A stretch of DNA of 64,000 bases from Agrostemma githago (taxonomy: Eukaryota > Streptophyta > Magnoliopsida > Caryophyllales > Caryophyllaceae): contig OY288259.1 in assembly GCA_958450325.1 (NCBI GenBank), positions 23,740,734 to 23,804,733 of the forward strand. Reading direction: 5' to 3'. Position numbers and translations under genes: made by a program. Each line of letters begins with the position of its first letter. Position 1 is the stretch's first letter. Shown here piece by piece: positions 1 to 11,079 of the stretch. A model generated the notes under the pieces. The model did no database searches, had not been told where the DNA came from, and saw only the letters and a list, made by a program, of their open reading frames with translations.

Positions 1-1371
1 AGAAGTGGAACGATTCTGTCTCGTTTCCGATGCATATGGAGCCAATGAAAAGAAGCGACGATGATTCGGTGACTTAGACTCGATCCCGAGTCCCTTGGAA
101 CCCATTTGAGAATATCCCGAGCACCGAGCATCGATAAGAAGCCTAGGAAGAGCAAGTAAGGACCTATCACAGCCGGGAAGCACACCATCACGGTCGGGAA
201 GCACTCCATCACGATCGGGAAGCAAAGACGAGAAGAAACGTGCTACAGGGGGATGGTCCCGACCGTGACCACCACCATCACGGCCGGGATGGCTCTATTT
301 CCCCTCGCGCTTCATCGATTCATTTCCCTTATTATTGCAACCCTATATATACCCCCCTCTTGTATTGTTTTAAGCAAAAAACGAAACCCTAGATCTACTT
401 TAGGATAGATTAGCTTAGATTAGTGTAGATTAGCTTAGTCCTTCCTTAATCTCTCCTTAATCTTAGTTTAATCCTTGTTGAATCTTTGTATTATTGAAGA
501 CCTATTGGGGGATTTCTCTATTGACAACATTGAATTCCATTTCTTTGGGTTGGATTTAATCAAAGACCCTTTCTTTTCCTTCTATTTCTCATTTTTTGGT
601 ATATTTCTCCTCTCCTTAATATTTTCTTAGTCTTAATCTTGTCTTAATTTGTTTCTATTCTTTGTTTATGCCTAATCCTTATTGCCTTTCGTTATGAATG
701 TTTCTCTTATGTTGTGAGTTTCACTTGTTAGTGTTGATAGTTCTTTAATTATGTGTGAGTAGTTTTCCCCTAGTGTTAGTAGGGGGATTGGGTGTGATTA
801 GGGATGATTAGGGTGAGATGGGTGATGCTAGTTTTTGTTTTTGTTGTTTCTAATGCCTTGCACTCAACATGTTCGATGAAATGCTTGTGAGACTTGAGAC
901 GATCACTCCTTGTTTTTTCTTGCTTCTTCTCTTGCATGTTTTTTTTTGGTGATAGGTTTGGTTCGTCTACTAGGAGCGAGAGCGTGGTGAGGAGACCCCT
1001 AGGCCGTTTAAGTAGCGAGAGCCCGAATGTAACCTAGGCTACGAAACCATGCTAGCACCCCCGTTTCCCCTTGATCTCCTTGGCATCCATGAACCCGACC
1101 TAGCCCTAGTTTCCTTCTTATTGATTTAACTCGCTTTCCATTATCATTAGTTGTTTGTTTTGCCTTTTTATTTCATGTTATAGACTTTAGTTTAGTCATT
1201 AATTAATCTTAGTCAATCATTCTTGTTTTGCTTGAACTTAGTCTAGAATTTTAGCTCACCTTAGTCCGACTTACCGTCCCTGAGGATTTCGACCCGACTT
1301 ACCATTTGCTACCAAGCCTAGGTTAGTTGGTTTATCTTGATTGGTGGGATTCACGACAAATCCTACCATCA
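1..1371 (+). repeat. Athila-like LTR, 5' end outside the window
   Basis: The sequence matches the LTRs of element Z (3227-4757 and 25604-26895) along its length, including the TATA region and the later segment with GAGAGC-type repeats. It ends in the canonical CA at 1371, directly followed by LINE coding sequence in frame, so this is a complete 3' LTR boundary and the element or solo LTR was inserted in that LINE. The expected 5-bp target duplication on the missing left side would be GAGGG (1372-1376). Whether this is a solo LTR or the 3' LTR of a full element cannot be decided from the window. Confidence 0.85.
163..352 (+). promoter_or_regulatory. LTR promoter: inverted-repeat array plus TATA box
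   Basis: Several copies of degenerate TCCCG-NN-CGGGA inverted repeats lie at about 163-295, followed by a TATA box, CTATATATAC, at 343-352 and a C-run. The same order and spacing occurs in Z's LTRs. The TATA call is strong; regulatory use of the inverted repeats is inference. Confidence 0.6.
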
Positions 1372-2424
1372 GAGGGGTATAAGAAAAGGTGACCCCATGT
1401 CACCTGCCTTATTCACTATCTGTATGGAGTACTTTACTCGGCTTATGAATGTGATGACTCTGAGGGATGGGTTCAAGTACCATGCTTTATCCAAACAGGT
1501 TAATCTCACGCATCTCTGTTTTACGGATGATCTATTAGTATTTAGCTATGGTGATGGTAGATATGTTCACATCATGGTTCAGACATTTGATTATTTTGCC
1601 AAATGTTCTGAACTGACAGTAAACAGAAGTAAATAAGAAATAGTGATGAATGGAGTGAGGACTGTGAATGAGCTACAACTGTTGCAACTTAGTGGATTCA
1701 GGAGACGGGCTCTCCCATATAAATATTTGGGAGTCCCAATCTCTTACAATAGACTTGGAGTTGCATATTGCATCTGTCTGGTGGACAGAATTACCGAGAG
1801 AATCCATGGATGGGGCGTGAGACACTTGAGTTATGCAGGAAGACTTACTCTAGTGAAGAGCGTACTGACTCAACTACACTAATACTGGTGTAGAATTTTT
1901 CTCATCCCCAACACAGTTATAAGGAAGATTGAACAGATTTGTAGAGACTACTTGTGGCATGGAAAAGATAAGGGGACTAAGGCACCTCTTGTTAGTTGGG
2001 AACAATGTTTCAGCTCTGTGAAGTGGGGAGGACTGGGCATTAAGGATGGCAAGCTCTGGAACAAAGCAATGCTTGGGAAAGATGCGTGGTGGCTTCACTC
2101 TAAGGTGGACCACTTATGGATTCGTTGGGTGAATGCTATCTATATCAAGGCTGCGAACTAGGCTACTTATCAACCTTTAATGGCCTCAGGCTGAGGATGG
2201 AGGAAGATTTAGAGCATAAAAATGAGTTTGCATATGGTTATACTGGAAGTACATGGGCTACTAATGCTGACAAAGGGTACACAATGAAATGTGGTTATGA
2301 ATGGCTTTTAGGCGCTGAGGTAAAGGTTGACTGGTGGTATGTAGTTTGGTGTAGGTTGGCCATTCCTAAGCATAGCTTTATAGGATGGTTGACTAGCTAC
2401 AATAGACTACGGAAAGTCTGGGAA
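1372..2424 (+). pseudogene. LINE reverse transcriptase fragment (decayed)
   Basis: Conceptual translation gives the C-terminal part of a plant non-LTR retrotransposon ORF2. It starts within the RT domain at the GIRKGDPMSPALF segment, continues through the catalytic box (written FTDD here in place of the usual FADD), the KYLGVPIS segment and the RITERIHGW region, and ends in the zf-RVT region (WCRLAIPKHSFIGWL). Stops occur at 1634-1636, after 1879 and after about 2158, and the frame shifts near 2116-2160, so it is non-functional. The 5' side is cut by the LTR at 1-1371; the 3' side ends abruptly at about 2424 without a poly-A tail. A second, better preserved LINE of the same type lies at 26896-39205. 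Confidence 0.85.
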
Positions 2425-3226
2425 TGATTCTTGACCAATTCGAGATGTCGGATAATTGGCACGACGTCCACAACAGTCATATCTTGAAACAAATCGATAA
2501 TTGGCATGACGAGTCCATGCTTTTGTCCTACGTTCAGAACTAAGGACAAACAAACAAAAGTCACTTGCACATTCTGAACTACGATCATGGTTTGATTTCG
2601 CTTCACAGCGGATACGCAGAAAACCCTCTAAACGGTGCAACCAAAACAATAAAATCAACTAGTGTTGATTCGTGAAAAATCGAAGTCCAATTCAGACCTC
2701 AATAAACAAGTGATAATGACGAAGCATACTCAAATAAAAAAATTAAAAGGCGAGCCGAGGACGGAGTGAAAACCCCCAAGGGTGCTCCGGGAAAAATGAA
2801 TAATCGAGTTGCGAACCGTCGCAAAAAAAAAAAGATACCAAGAAAAAAAAGGAAAAAAGAGCAAAAGCAAAAAGCAAGAACAAAAAGCGATGAGCCGAGG
2901 ACAAAGTGAAAACACGAAAGGGATCTCTGGGCAAAATGAAGAATCGAGTTGCGAGCCACCATAAAAAAGAACAAACACAAAACGAGTGTGCTTCCAATTA
3001 ATTCAAGCGAAATCGAGCCTTTGTCGAGGCCCTTACATCATTTGTCATCAATCACAAAAAGGGAAAATCAACTCCATAAAATTAGTACTATTACGTCACA
3101 TATTACTAATTATTAGGGAGTACTAAATAATAAAAATGGATAGGCCCTACTCGTCCATCTTCTCTTTTCCCTTTCCCTTATGATGCACTTTCTTAGACCT
3201 CGTGTCTAGATGCTACTTTCCCTAAT
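2425..3226. other. Gene-free stretch, probable retroelement remnant with a 140-bp tandem repeat
   Basis: No credible coding sequence. A unit beginning GAGCCGAGGAC occurs at 2752 and again at 2892 (period about 140 bp), each copy followed by an AATCGAGTTGCGA segment and an A-rich stretch. Phrases such as a GAACTACGATCATGG segment near 2576 resemble the 3' non-coding part of plant Ty3/Gypsy elements, but I cannot assign a family. The last five bases, CTAAT (3222-3226), are the presumed left target site of Z; its right partner is lost. Confidence 0.4.
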
Positions 3227-4757
3227 TGGTAAGTGCGTGTTGTATTGTTTATTTCTCGTGTTTGGTCCCGCTTTCTCTTGTGGAATCGCTCTTTAGAGCG
3301 GTTTCAAGCCTACTTACGCTTCTTCTAGCTTGTTTTAGGTTCCTAAGGCCTATCTTGGAGAAATGGAACGATTCCAACTCGTTCCCAGCGCATATGGAGC
3401 CAATGAAGAGAAGCGACGATGATTCGGTGACTTAGACTCGATCCCGAGTCCCATGGGGCCCACTTGATGATATCCCGAGCACCGAGTATCGATAAGAAGC
3501 CTAGGAAGAGCAAATAAGGACCCATCACGGCCGGGAAGGACCCATCACGACCGGGTTGAAGAGACGAGAAGAAACATGCTGTTGTGGGGCCATCCCGGCC
3601 GGGAGCACCACCATCCCGACCGGGACCACCCCTTTCCGACTGGGATCACCTCCTTCCCGGCCGGGAAGGGCCCAGCTCTGCCCGATTATTCTTTTGCCTC
3701 CCTTACTCGTGGAACCCTATATATACCCCCCCCCCCCCTCTTGTATTGTTTTCAGCACTCTACCTTGAATCATGAAACCCTAGACTAATTTAGGTTATAT
3801 TAGCTTAGATTAGTGTAGATTAGCTTAATCCTTCCTTAATTACTCTTCCATTAAACCTTAATCTAGTTAGTTACTCTTGTATTATTGGAATTCTTGAAGA
3901 TCTACGAATCTTGACAACATTGGTGGATGTATTTGGGTTTGCTTATATGCAAGTGTTCATCTTTTCTTCTCCTTTCTAGTTGGGTATAATCTTTATTCTC
4001 TCTTTTCTCTTAATCTTTCTTTGTTAGTAAAGTTACATCTTTATCTATTGTTTATTGTTCATCCCTTTTGTTCTTCATAATGAATGTTTTTGTTCTTTAG
4101 ATAGTTTCTCTTGTTTGTGTTAGTTTTAGTTTAATTATGTGTGAGTAGTTTTCCCTAGGGTTAGTAGGGGGATTGGGTGTGATTAGGGATGATTAGGGTG
4201 AGATGGGTGATACTAGTTGTTATTTTTGTTGATTCCTAATGCCTTGCACTCTACATGTTCGATGAAATGCTTGTGTGACTTGAGACGATCACTCCTTGTT
4301 TTTCTTGCCTCTTCTCTTGCATGTTCTTGTTTGGTGATGGGTTGGGTTCCTCTATTAGGAGCAAGAGCGTGGTGAGGAGGCCCCTAGGCCATTTAATTAG
4401 CGAGAGCCCGAATGTAACCTAGGATACGAAACATGCTAGCAACCCCGTTTCCTCTTTTGATCTCCTTGGCATCCCTGAACCAGACCTAGCCCTATTTTCC
4501 TTCTTATTGTTTTACTCGCTTCCCATTATCATTAGTTGTTTGTTTTGCCCTTTTATTTCATGTTATAGACTTAGTTTAGTCATTAGTCAACCGTAGTCAT
4601 CACTTTAGGTTGTCTTGAACCTAGTCTTGGACCATAGCACCCATTAGTTCGGAACTCCTGTCCCTGAGGATCTCGACCCGACTTACCCTAGCTACCTAGC
4701 TTAGGTTCGTTGGTTATTACTTTGACCGGTAGGATAGACGACAAACACCTGCCGTCA
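3227..4757 (+). repeat. 5' LTR of Z
   Basis: A 1531-bp LTR starting TGGTAAGTG (canonical TGATAAGT in the 3' copy) and ending GCCGTCA. It is colinear with 25604-26895. The 5' LTR carries a 14-C run after its TATA box where the other copies have about six, a slippage expansion. Confidence 0.88.
3526..3727 (+). promoter_or_regulatory. Z 5' LTR promoter: inverted-repeat array and TATA
   Basis: At least five TCCCG-NN-CGGGA-type sites occur between about 3526 and 3670, then TATA box CTATATATAC at 3718-3727. Transcription would start just downstream, giving a U3 of about 0.5 kb and a long R-U5. Confidence 0.6.
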
Positions 4758-4760
4758 AAT

Positions 4761-4777
4761 TGGCGCCGTTGCCGGGG
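4761..4777 (+). promoter_or_regulatory. Primer binding site of Z (tRNA-Asp)
   Basis: TGGCGCCGTTGCCGGGG is the complement of the 3' end of plant tRNA-Asp(GUC) including CCA, three bases after the LTR. Athila-lineage elements commonly use this primer. Confidence 0.85.
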
Positions 4778-4966
4778 ACAGCTTAGTTTAGACTCTTGTG
4801 TGCTTAGTTTTAGACTTTGTTCTTGATTTTTGTGTTTTCTTCTCCTTGTGTATCTCCATTTTTTCTTCTTGGGTGCTTATTTCTCTCTTCCTAGTGCCTC
4901 AAAAGTACTAGGCTTCTAACGTTTGCTCAAGTGTTTCTAGTCCATCCAATGTATTAAGGCAACGTT

Positions 4967-5087
4967 ATGCCAAGCTACCATCAATCGTCGTGGGACAATC
5001 ATGGGACAAATTACCAAGACCCACAATTTTACCAACTATCTCAATCTCATCAACAATCTTATGAACCCCCTTCATTTGGTTACCATG
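4967..5087 (+). pseudogene. Z ORF1, first half (interrupted by Y)
   Basis: An ATG at 4967 opens a Q/Y/S/P-rich low-complexity frame of 40 codons plus one base before Y interrupts it at the CCATG target site. Skipping Y and one copy of the duplication, the frame continues without shift at 21376. The product resembles W's ORF1 (11080-11655) and the Q-rich linker downstream of the zinc knuckle in V's Gag. No Gag structural domain is present. Confidence 0.65.
5083..5087 (+). repeat. Target site duplication of Y, left copy
   Basis: CCATG here is repeated at 21371-21375 on the other side of Y. Confidence 0.9.
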
Positions 5088-5642
5088 TGTGGACATGACA
5101 TAGGTCCACCCCGACGCGGCCACGCGCGGGTTTGGGGAGGCGAATGAATCTCCATATGAGATGGTCAAATTGAAATTTAAATCGAAGTTGGAGTCGCCAC
5201 CGAATTTTATGGTTATTCGGAACCGTTCGAGCCCACTCTATGTCGTAGTGGGCCGTATACAAAATACGGCCCAGTTCCGATGTCAGAGTTTATTGGGCTC
5301 GTCCCTTTGCAGTTCGATACTGATGCCGACTTGATCGGTTAATCGTATATTGAATGACTCTCGTTGCCAATGGATTCGGACATCCGGAAACCACGGCTCT
5401 GAGTAAAGGGTGAGGGTACGTGTTGGGAAGTTCACTAAGAACACCCAACCCCGCCCGCACATTAGCGGCCTCTACTAGGATATCGAATGATTTTTTAATA
5501 CGCGCGTTAGTAATACGATGAATGATATGCAAACATTGTTTTCCTAAGCATGCGAGGAATTGAACGGGTTGCTAAGTCGGTTTAATGCATGAAAAATTAA
5601 CGTCAAAGTTGTTTTAGCATGCGAGGTTCGTTTTAGTATAAT
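5088..5642 (-). repeat. 3' LTR of Y, distal part
   Basis: Starts TGTGGACATG on the plus strand and matches 18981-19535 closely. It continues at 13217 after the W insertion. The two parts sum to 2363 bp versus 2390 bp for the intact LTR; a 27-bp segment near 20970-20997 is present only in the intact copy. Confidence 0.9.
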
Positions 5643-7288
5643 TGATGGACGGGGTTTGTCGTGGATCCCCGCCGATCAAGTAAAGTAACCGGCTGTTCCT
5701 ACGGTAGATAGGGTAAGTCGGGTCGAATCCACGGGGACGGTAATGTAAAGTCTAGACTAAGGTCACCCGATTACTAGACTAAGTCAACGGACTAAGCTAA
5801 ACTAGAAAATGATAAGAAGGGGAGAAATCTAGACTATGACTAAGGTAACGGAGAAAGCAAATAAGGAAAACGGGCTAGGATTAGGTCGGGGTCAAAGGGG
5901 GTAATGGAATGGTCAAGGGAGAACTAGAGTGAAGGAGGTAGTAGGGTAATCTAGGTATGGTCCGGGCTCTCGCTACGTAGACCGACCTAGAGGTTTCACT
6001 TAAAACCCATCTCGGCGACACACATGACAAACGGGGTTACTAGCACGCTATAGTGGCCTAGGTCGCATCCGGGCTCTCGCTACTTAGATCGACCTAGGGG
6101 TCGTCCTCACCGGGCTCTCGCTACGTAGTGAGGGAACCAACCCACAAACAAACTATCACCCACAAGAGAAAAGCAAGAAAAACAAGTATATGCATCTACT
6201 AGTCATTCAAGCATTTCAACAAACATGTGATATGCATCAAACCAAGAGGAAACCCAAATCTTCCACCAACATCTCCAACAATCTCTTAATCATCCATTAA
6301 CACCCAAATCACCTTACTAACCCTAGCAAGAACACTACTCTAACATAATCAAACTAATACTAACAAGAACAAGAGGAATCATCATAAGAAACGAAACAGA
6401 CATGAACAAACTCAATCAAATTAACAAGAACAAGAACAAACAATAATAAAGATTCAAGCTTGGATGCATAAAACAAGATTAAAGAGAAGGAAAAAGAGAT
6501 TATACCATACTAGAGAGGAAGAAAGGAAGAAATCTTGCATAAATGGAAGAAAACCCAAATTCATCAACCAAGGTTGTCAATCTTGGTTGGATTCTTCAAG
6601 AATTCCCAAATTACAAGACTAATCTAGGATTAAGAACTAATCTAAAGACTAATCTACACTAAACTAATCTAATCTAACCTAAACTAGTCTAGGGTTTAAG
6701 GAGAAGTCCAGAATATATCATAAGATTACAAGAGGATGAGTATTTATAGGGTTACAATAACAAAGGAGAAGAAAACAAGAGGACACGGGCTGCAGCACCC
6801 CCGTCCCGACCGAGACGGCCCCATCTCGGCCGGGAAGGGCTGGTCCCGACCGAAACAAGGTTGGTCTCGGCCGAGACGGCTCATCACAGCAGCCTCCTTA
6901 AACGTGCACCTCTTCCCAACCGAGATGGCACTTGGTCTCGGTCGGGAAGGCTCTGTAGGCCTTCAATATGCTCTCTATGGTCCCTCCTTGCTTCTCATGG
7001 GTTTCTCGTCGATTCTCGGGACTCGGGATCGGGTCTCGGAGGCTCGGGATTGGGTCCCAAGGTCTCGGGGTCGATTCCAAGGCATCGAGTCATCGTTCCT
7101 ATACTCCGTGGGCCCCAAAATGTGTATGTATTGAGTCGGAATTGCTCCAACTCTTCCAAATCGGTCTCGGGAACCTGAAACGAACTAAAGGAAGCATAAA
7201 AAGCCCCTAAAACGCTCCCAAGGAGCGATTCTACAAGGAAAATGGGACCAAAACACTACAAAATAGGCACTACAAACCACACTTATCA
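5643..7288 (-). repeat. 3' LTR of W
   Basis: A 1646-bp LTR; on the minus strand it starts TGATAAGTGTGG and ends in CCATCA. Compared with the 5' copy it retains about 340 bp (roughly 5692-6030) that the 5' copy lacks. Confidence 0.92.
6741..6950 (-). promoter_or_regulatory. W 3' LTR promoter motif set
   Basis: About six TCYCG-NN-CGRGA inverted repeats at 6808-6950 lie upstream (minus-strand sense) of TATA box TATAAATA at 6748-6741. Same arrangement as in the other LTRs of this family. Confidence 0.55.
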
Positions 7289-7302
7289 ACTCCCCCACAC
7301 TT
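7289..7302 (-). promoter_or_regulatory. Terminal polypurine tract of W
   Basis: Minus strand AAGTGTGGGGGAGT immediately before the LTR start TGATAAGT. This is the plus-strand primer for reverse transcription. Confidence 0.88.
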
Positions 7303-9067
7303 AACCCTTACTCGCCTTCGAGTAAGCACATACTAACTACTAAACTAGCCGAGTGGGTATTAGCGCACCCTACGCCCCTTCAACTCACGCGAGTGCACTT
7401 AGAGGAAAAGTGCACTCCGCAAGGCAAGTCGGGTCTTGCGACAAAACTGTGGATGCAACCGGACACAAAACACACAAACAAACAAACACATAATCGGTTG
7501 CACCCAAAAAGAAAACAAATACCGCTTCCCTCAAACAAGCGGTGAAAGAAGCACCGGTTTAGGACTCGAGGCAAGTGACAACGTTCCCAAGCTAGACATA
7601 CAAACCAAGGTGAACTAAACCCTAATAGTATGACGATAAAGCAACAAAAACGTTGGTAACTTACCTAGGTCCTTCTAACTTTTTAAAAACGTACTACGGG
7701 ACAATCGGCGGAGTGGAAAAGTGAAGAACCACGGTGTTAGTCGACACTGTAGGTAAGTGAGACCCCGCCCCCTTTAGCGATGAGCCAAGAGGGTCGTCCC
7801 ATGTCCAAAACCGCTTAACTAGTACAAGTAAAAAGGTGGAAATAATGCAAAATGAGGGAAGACCGACTAATGCCGCTATCATCCTTCCTAGGGACTCGGT
7901 CCTTTGGTAGGCTCTTCACGGCAAAAGTCGGAAAAAGGCTTATTTTGAGAGGTAGGGGTTATTTTTGTGAGTCGAGTTTTCTTTTGGCATTTCCTCTTTT
8001 CTTTTCATTTTTGTTTTGTTTTGCTATGCCATTCTTTTTCTTCTTTTCTATTTTCTTTTTGGCTTTTGTGCCTTTTCTTTTTCTTCATTCTTTTCTTTCT
8101 TTCATTTTTCTTTCTTTTCTTTTCTTTGCCCTTTTGGCTAGATTTGGCTTTTTGGCATTTCATTGTGTAACAAGAAAGAGAGAATCAACAATTTGCAATT
8201 TATTGTGTGTATATGTGTAGGAGGTAGGGAAATGGGTAAGTCGGGACGGGCCCTTCCCTTCAAACCCACAAAAAGTGGATAACTTGGACTAATCAAACAA
8301 TCCTAAACACGGTCACCTAAGGGACGAGACTCGGTAACCAAGGCCTTTTCGCACCGTGGGTGGTCATAATGGTCAAAATGCAAATCCCGTAGTAAATCCC
8401 TAGTAAGCTAGGTGGACTCAAGGTAAAGGACCAACGGATTCATTGATTTAGGGTCATTCTACTAGAGTAAAGTCCAAGACTCGATTTATACTACTAGGAA
8501 GGGAAAGTAAGCACTCACACACTAGCCTCTAAACCGGGTTTTCGAAAACCATTTACACACAAGACACAACAAACACAACACAAAGATGAGGCAAAAAAAA
8601 ACGAAAGAAAAAGAGACAAAGATAACAAAACAAGAACAAAACAAAACGAACACATACATAGCACAAACACCACCCCGAATTTCCAAACAAGTCACCAATC
8701 AACCACAAACTTTACAAGCTCCGCCCGAGCACACCATATCACAAACCTCCAAACATCACAAGAAGTAAAGAGGAAAAGGGGATAAAAGGCGTTACCGGAC
8801 GTCTTGAAAGCTTTCCAAAGCTAATGGTGGTTGAGCAACCTAAAAGGAAAAAGGGAAGCAAAACACACACACACATTTTTATACATACTTACCTTTTACC
8901 AAAAAAAAAAACACACACACACACAAAACAAAAATACGACATAACGACACAAAAGGAAAATACACAAGAAAATCTTTTTGATTTTTGCGAAATTTTTCAA
9001 ATTTTTAGGGATTTTTAAGATTTTTTCGAAAAACTAAGAAAATAAAACTAACTGTGCTAGAATATCG

Positions 9068-9080
9068 CTCCCCCACACTT
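9068..9080 (-). promoter_or_regulatory. Internal polypurine tract of W
   Basis: Minus strand AAGTGTGGGGGAG followed by CGATAT, nearly identical to the terminal tract 1.78 kb away. Conserved in position in V and Z. Confidence 0.65.
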
Positions 9081-9848
9081 AAACCGATCAATGTCCTCAT
9101 GCTCGATCTTAGTGTGCGGAGAGACAAAAGAAAAAGAAAAGAAACTACGAAAAAAAAAACTAAAAATCAAAAAAGAAAAGTGGAGAAAAGGGTAGAAGGT
9201 GTCCGGCCGGGGTGTAGTCAAGTCACCATGGGCCGAGACAAGAAAACATATGGAAGGGGGAAGAAAATAAAAAGAAGGAAATAAAAGAAAATGGGAGGGG
9301 AGGGCTAGGTGTAATCAAGTCACCTAGCCCGGATTCCGCCTAAATCTGACTAAATCCTCAAAAAAGGGTGAAAATTCTTGTAAATTTTGGATTTTGAAAT
9401 GACTCTCGATGTAGTCACGTCATTGAGAGTCGGGAGAAACCATATACCAAGGCCTCGAAGGCCACCATGACACAAATGATAAGGGGAAAGGGGGCAAACA
9501 AGAGAAAAACAAGCAATAAAAGACGGAAAAGTAAGGATAGTTACCAAAACCAATCGGCTAGTAACACACTCGCTCCATCGTCTCATAGATCAATATTGGC
9601 ACAAAGCTTGTCTTCTTCATTGTCATCCCGCGTCAAACTTGATAAAACGCATGGTTGGGGTAGTAATGGTAGGGGTGGGATTTGATGTGAATACCGGTCT
9701 AAAGTAGATAGAAGATGAAGTGAGGGTATGAAAATGAAGTATGTGGGTGGTATGATATGAGCAAGGAAGGTAGGGAGGTTGGGTGGGGGTATATAATGGT
9801 TGGGTGGGCTCAAATGTCGAAGAAGAAGCACCAAAAAGGAGTAGGGGA

Positions 9849-9992
9849 CCATCCCGATCGGGATGGATGGTCCCGGTCGGGTTGATAAACCCTTCCCGGT
9901 CGGGATGACACTCCAGTGGACTCCATTTTTGGCACCCTCATCCCGATCGGGACGGCCCCATCCCGGTTGGGACGACACACCCTTCCCGGTCG
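9849..9992. repeat. Internal TCCCG-NN-CGGGA array of W
   Basis: About six close inverted repeats of the type CCCGATCGGGA, CCCGGTCGGGT and CCCGGTTGGGA within 144 bp, the internal counterpart of the LTR array. Confidence 0.75.
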
Positions 9993-10308
9993 GGAAGGGT
10001 CTTCATGACTCCCATGACCCCAAAAACCGACTCCCTTACTCACGATCCAAGCTCTATCACTAACCACTCCTTTTCTAGGAGTCACCTTCACTTCACCTAT
10101 CACAATAAACTCAAAGTACACATCAAATTCACTCCCTCACATCGCTCATCAAAATACCAAATCAATTACAAGAGCTTCACAAAACAACAAAAATCAAGAG
10201 AAAAATCACACAAATACAAACACAAGTACTCTAAAGAGGAGAGGAGGGGAATATACAACATGACGGTTCTTTAGGAACTCCGTCAAACCTAGGATGGTGG
10301 ACTCTTCT

Positions 10309-11025
10309 TCAACCGTAGCCCTCAAGGGCATGGAGGAGCAAGTCGAACGCGCTACCGACATCATAATGAAGGCCCAAGAAACGCTCGAGCCTAGCCAACC
10401 TCCACGGCCTCCAAGGAGGAGGCAAGAAGTAGGAATCCCAAGACCCATCGTCATCATTCATGTCATCTCCGGGGTCTATCCATCCTACGAGCCTAACCGA
10501 CCTCTTCCTCCCTAAGCATCGCCTCCAATCACAAGCAAGCTTCGTTTCCAAGAAACGAGGCACAAAAAGCGGTTTTGGCCTCATCTCCTCAATGCACACC
10601 CCCACACTTTCCTCAAGTTGTGGTTCCCCATCTTCATCACTCGGCCCCACATCATCTTGGAGGAGAGGATCGAAACTTCTACCGGCGGTTTCAATCTCTT
10701 CCAAACCATCTCTCGGTGTACTAGCAAGGGGCTCTTGACGCGTAGTCACATTATCGCACAAGGGCAACTCGAGGCTATCAATCTCACCTAAAAACCTCAC
10801 GAATTCTACCAACCCATCCAACTCACTATCGTCCTCCAATTCTTCACCAACTATGCCTTCACCAAGGGTCATATCCTTATTCGTCTCTTTTTGGGTAGAC
10901 GATTGAGGTTCTTCAAAGCAAATTTCTCTTTCAAAGGGAACTACATCGGCGGCTTCGTGATTAGGTTGCTCCTCTCTCTCAAGTGGGCACCCTCCATCTA
11001 AATGTGATGCTCGGGATAAAGACAT
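10309..11025 (-). CDS. W ORF2, acidic protein of unknown function
   Basis: 238 codons, rich in D/E, with no domain I recognise. It follows ORF1 after a short gap: translation past the ORF1 stop at 11080-11082 stays open in the same frame into this ORF, so the two may be one ancestral frame split by a stop. The C-terminus (SAFDLLLHALEGYG) matches the C-terminal tail of V's Gag-protease (RAFDLFLHALDGDG) and a remnant in Z near 22503. The middle part resembles the acidic spacer after V's protease. Probably a degenerate Gag-protease derivative from which the enzyme core was deleted. Expression is unproven. Confidence 0.6.
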   Translation of the reverse strand: MSLSRASHLDGGCPLEREEQPNHEAADVVPFEREICFEEPQSSTQKETNKDMTLGEGIVGEELEDDSELDGLVEFVRFLGEIDSLELPLCDNVTTRQEPLASTPRDGLEEIETAGRSFDPLLQDDVGPSDEDGEPQLEESVGVCIEEMRPKPLFVPRFLETKLACDWRRCLGRKRSVRLVGWIDPGDDMNDDDGSWDSYFLPPPWRPWRLARLERFLGLHYDVGSAFDLLLHALEGYG

Positions 11026-11079
11026 TACGGTTTGAACCGATAATGCATTTAATTGAGCATTCCTCGCCTCGTTTCCCCT

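Larger units (their letters stand above)
7303..10308 (-). other. Non-coding 3' region of W
   Basis: About 3 kb without a credible gene. In element order it holds the inverted-repeat array (9992-9849), an A/T-rich stretch, a second polypurine tract (9080-9068), and a pyrimidine-rich tract on the plus strand near 7970-8120. The same ordered landmarks occur in V (28996-32000) and Z (22173-25590). The short open frames here are low-complexity and not conserved. Confidence 0.7.

Noticed and set aside
9583..9978. 131-codon minus frame over the W inverted-repeat array
   Set aside because: RPGRDG-like residues come from translating the TCCCG-NN-CGGGA motif; similar false frames appear over every array.
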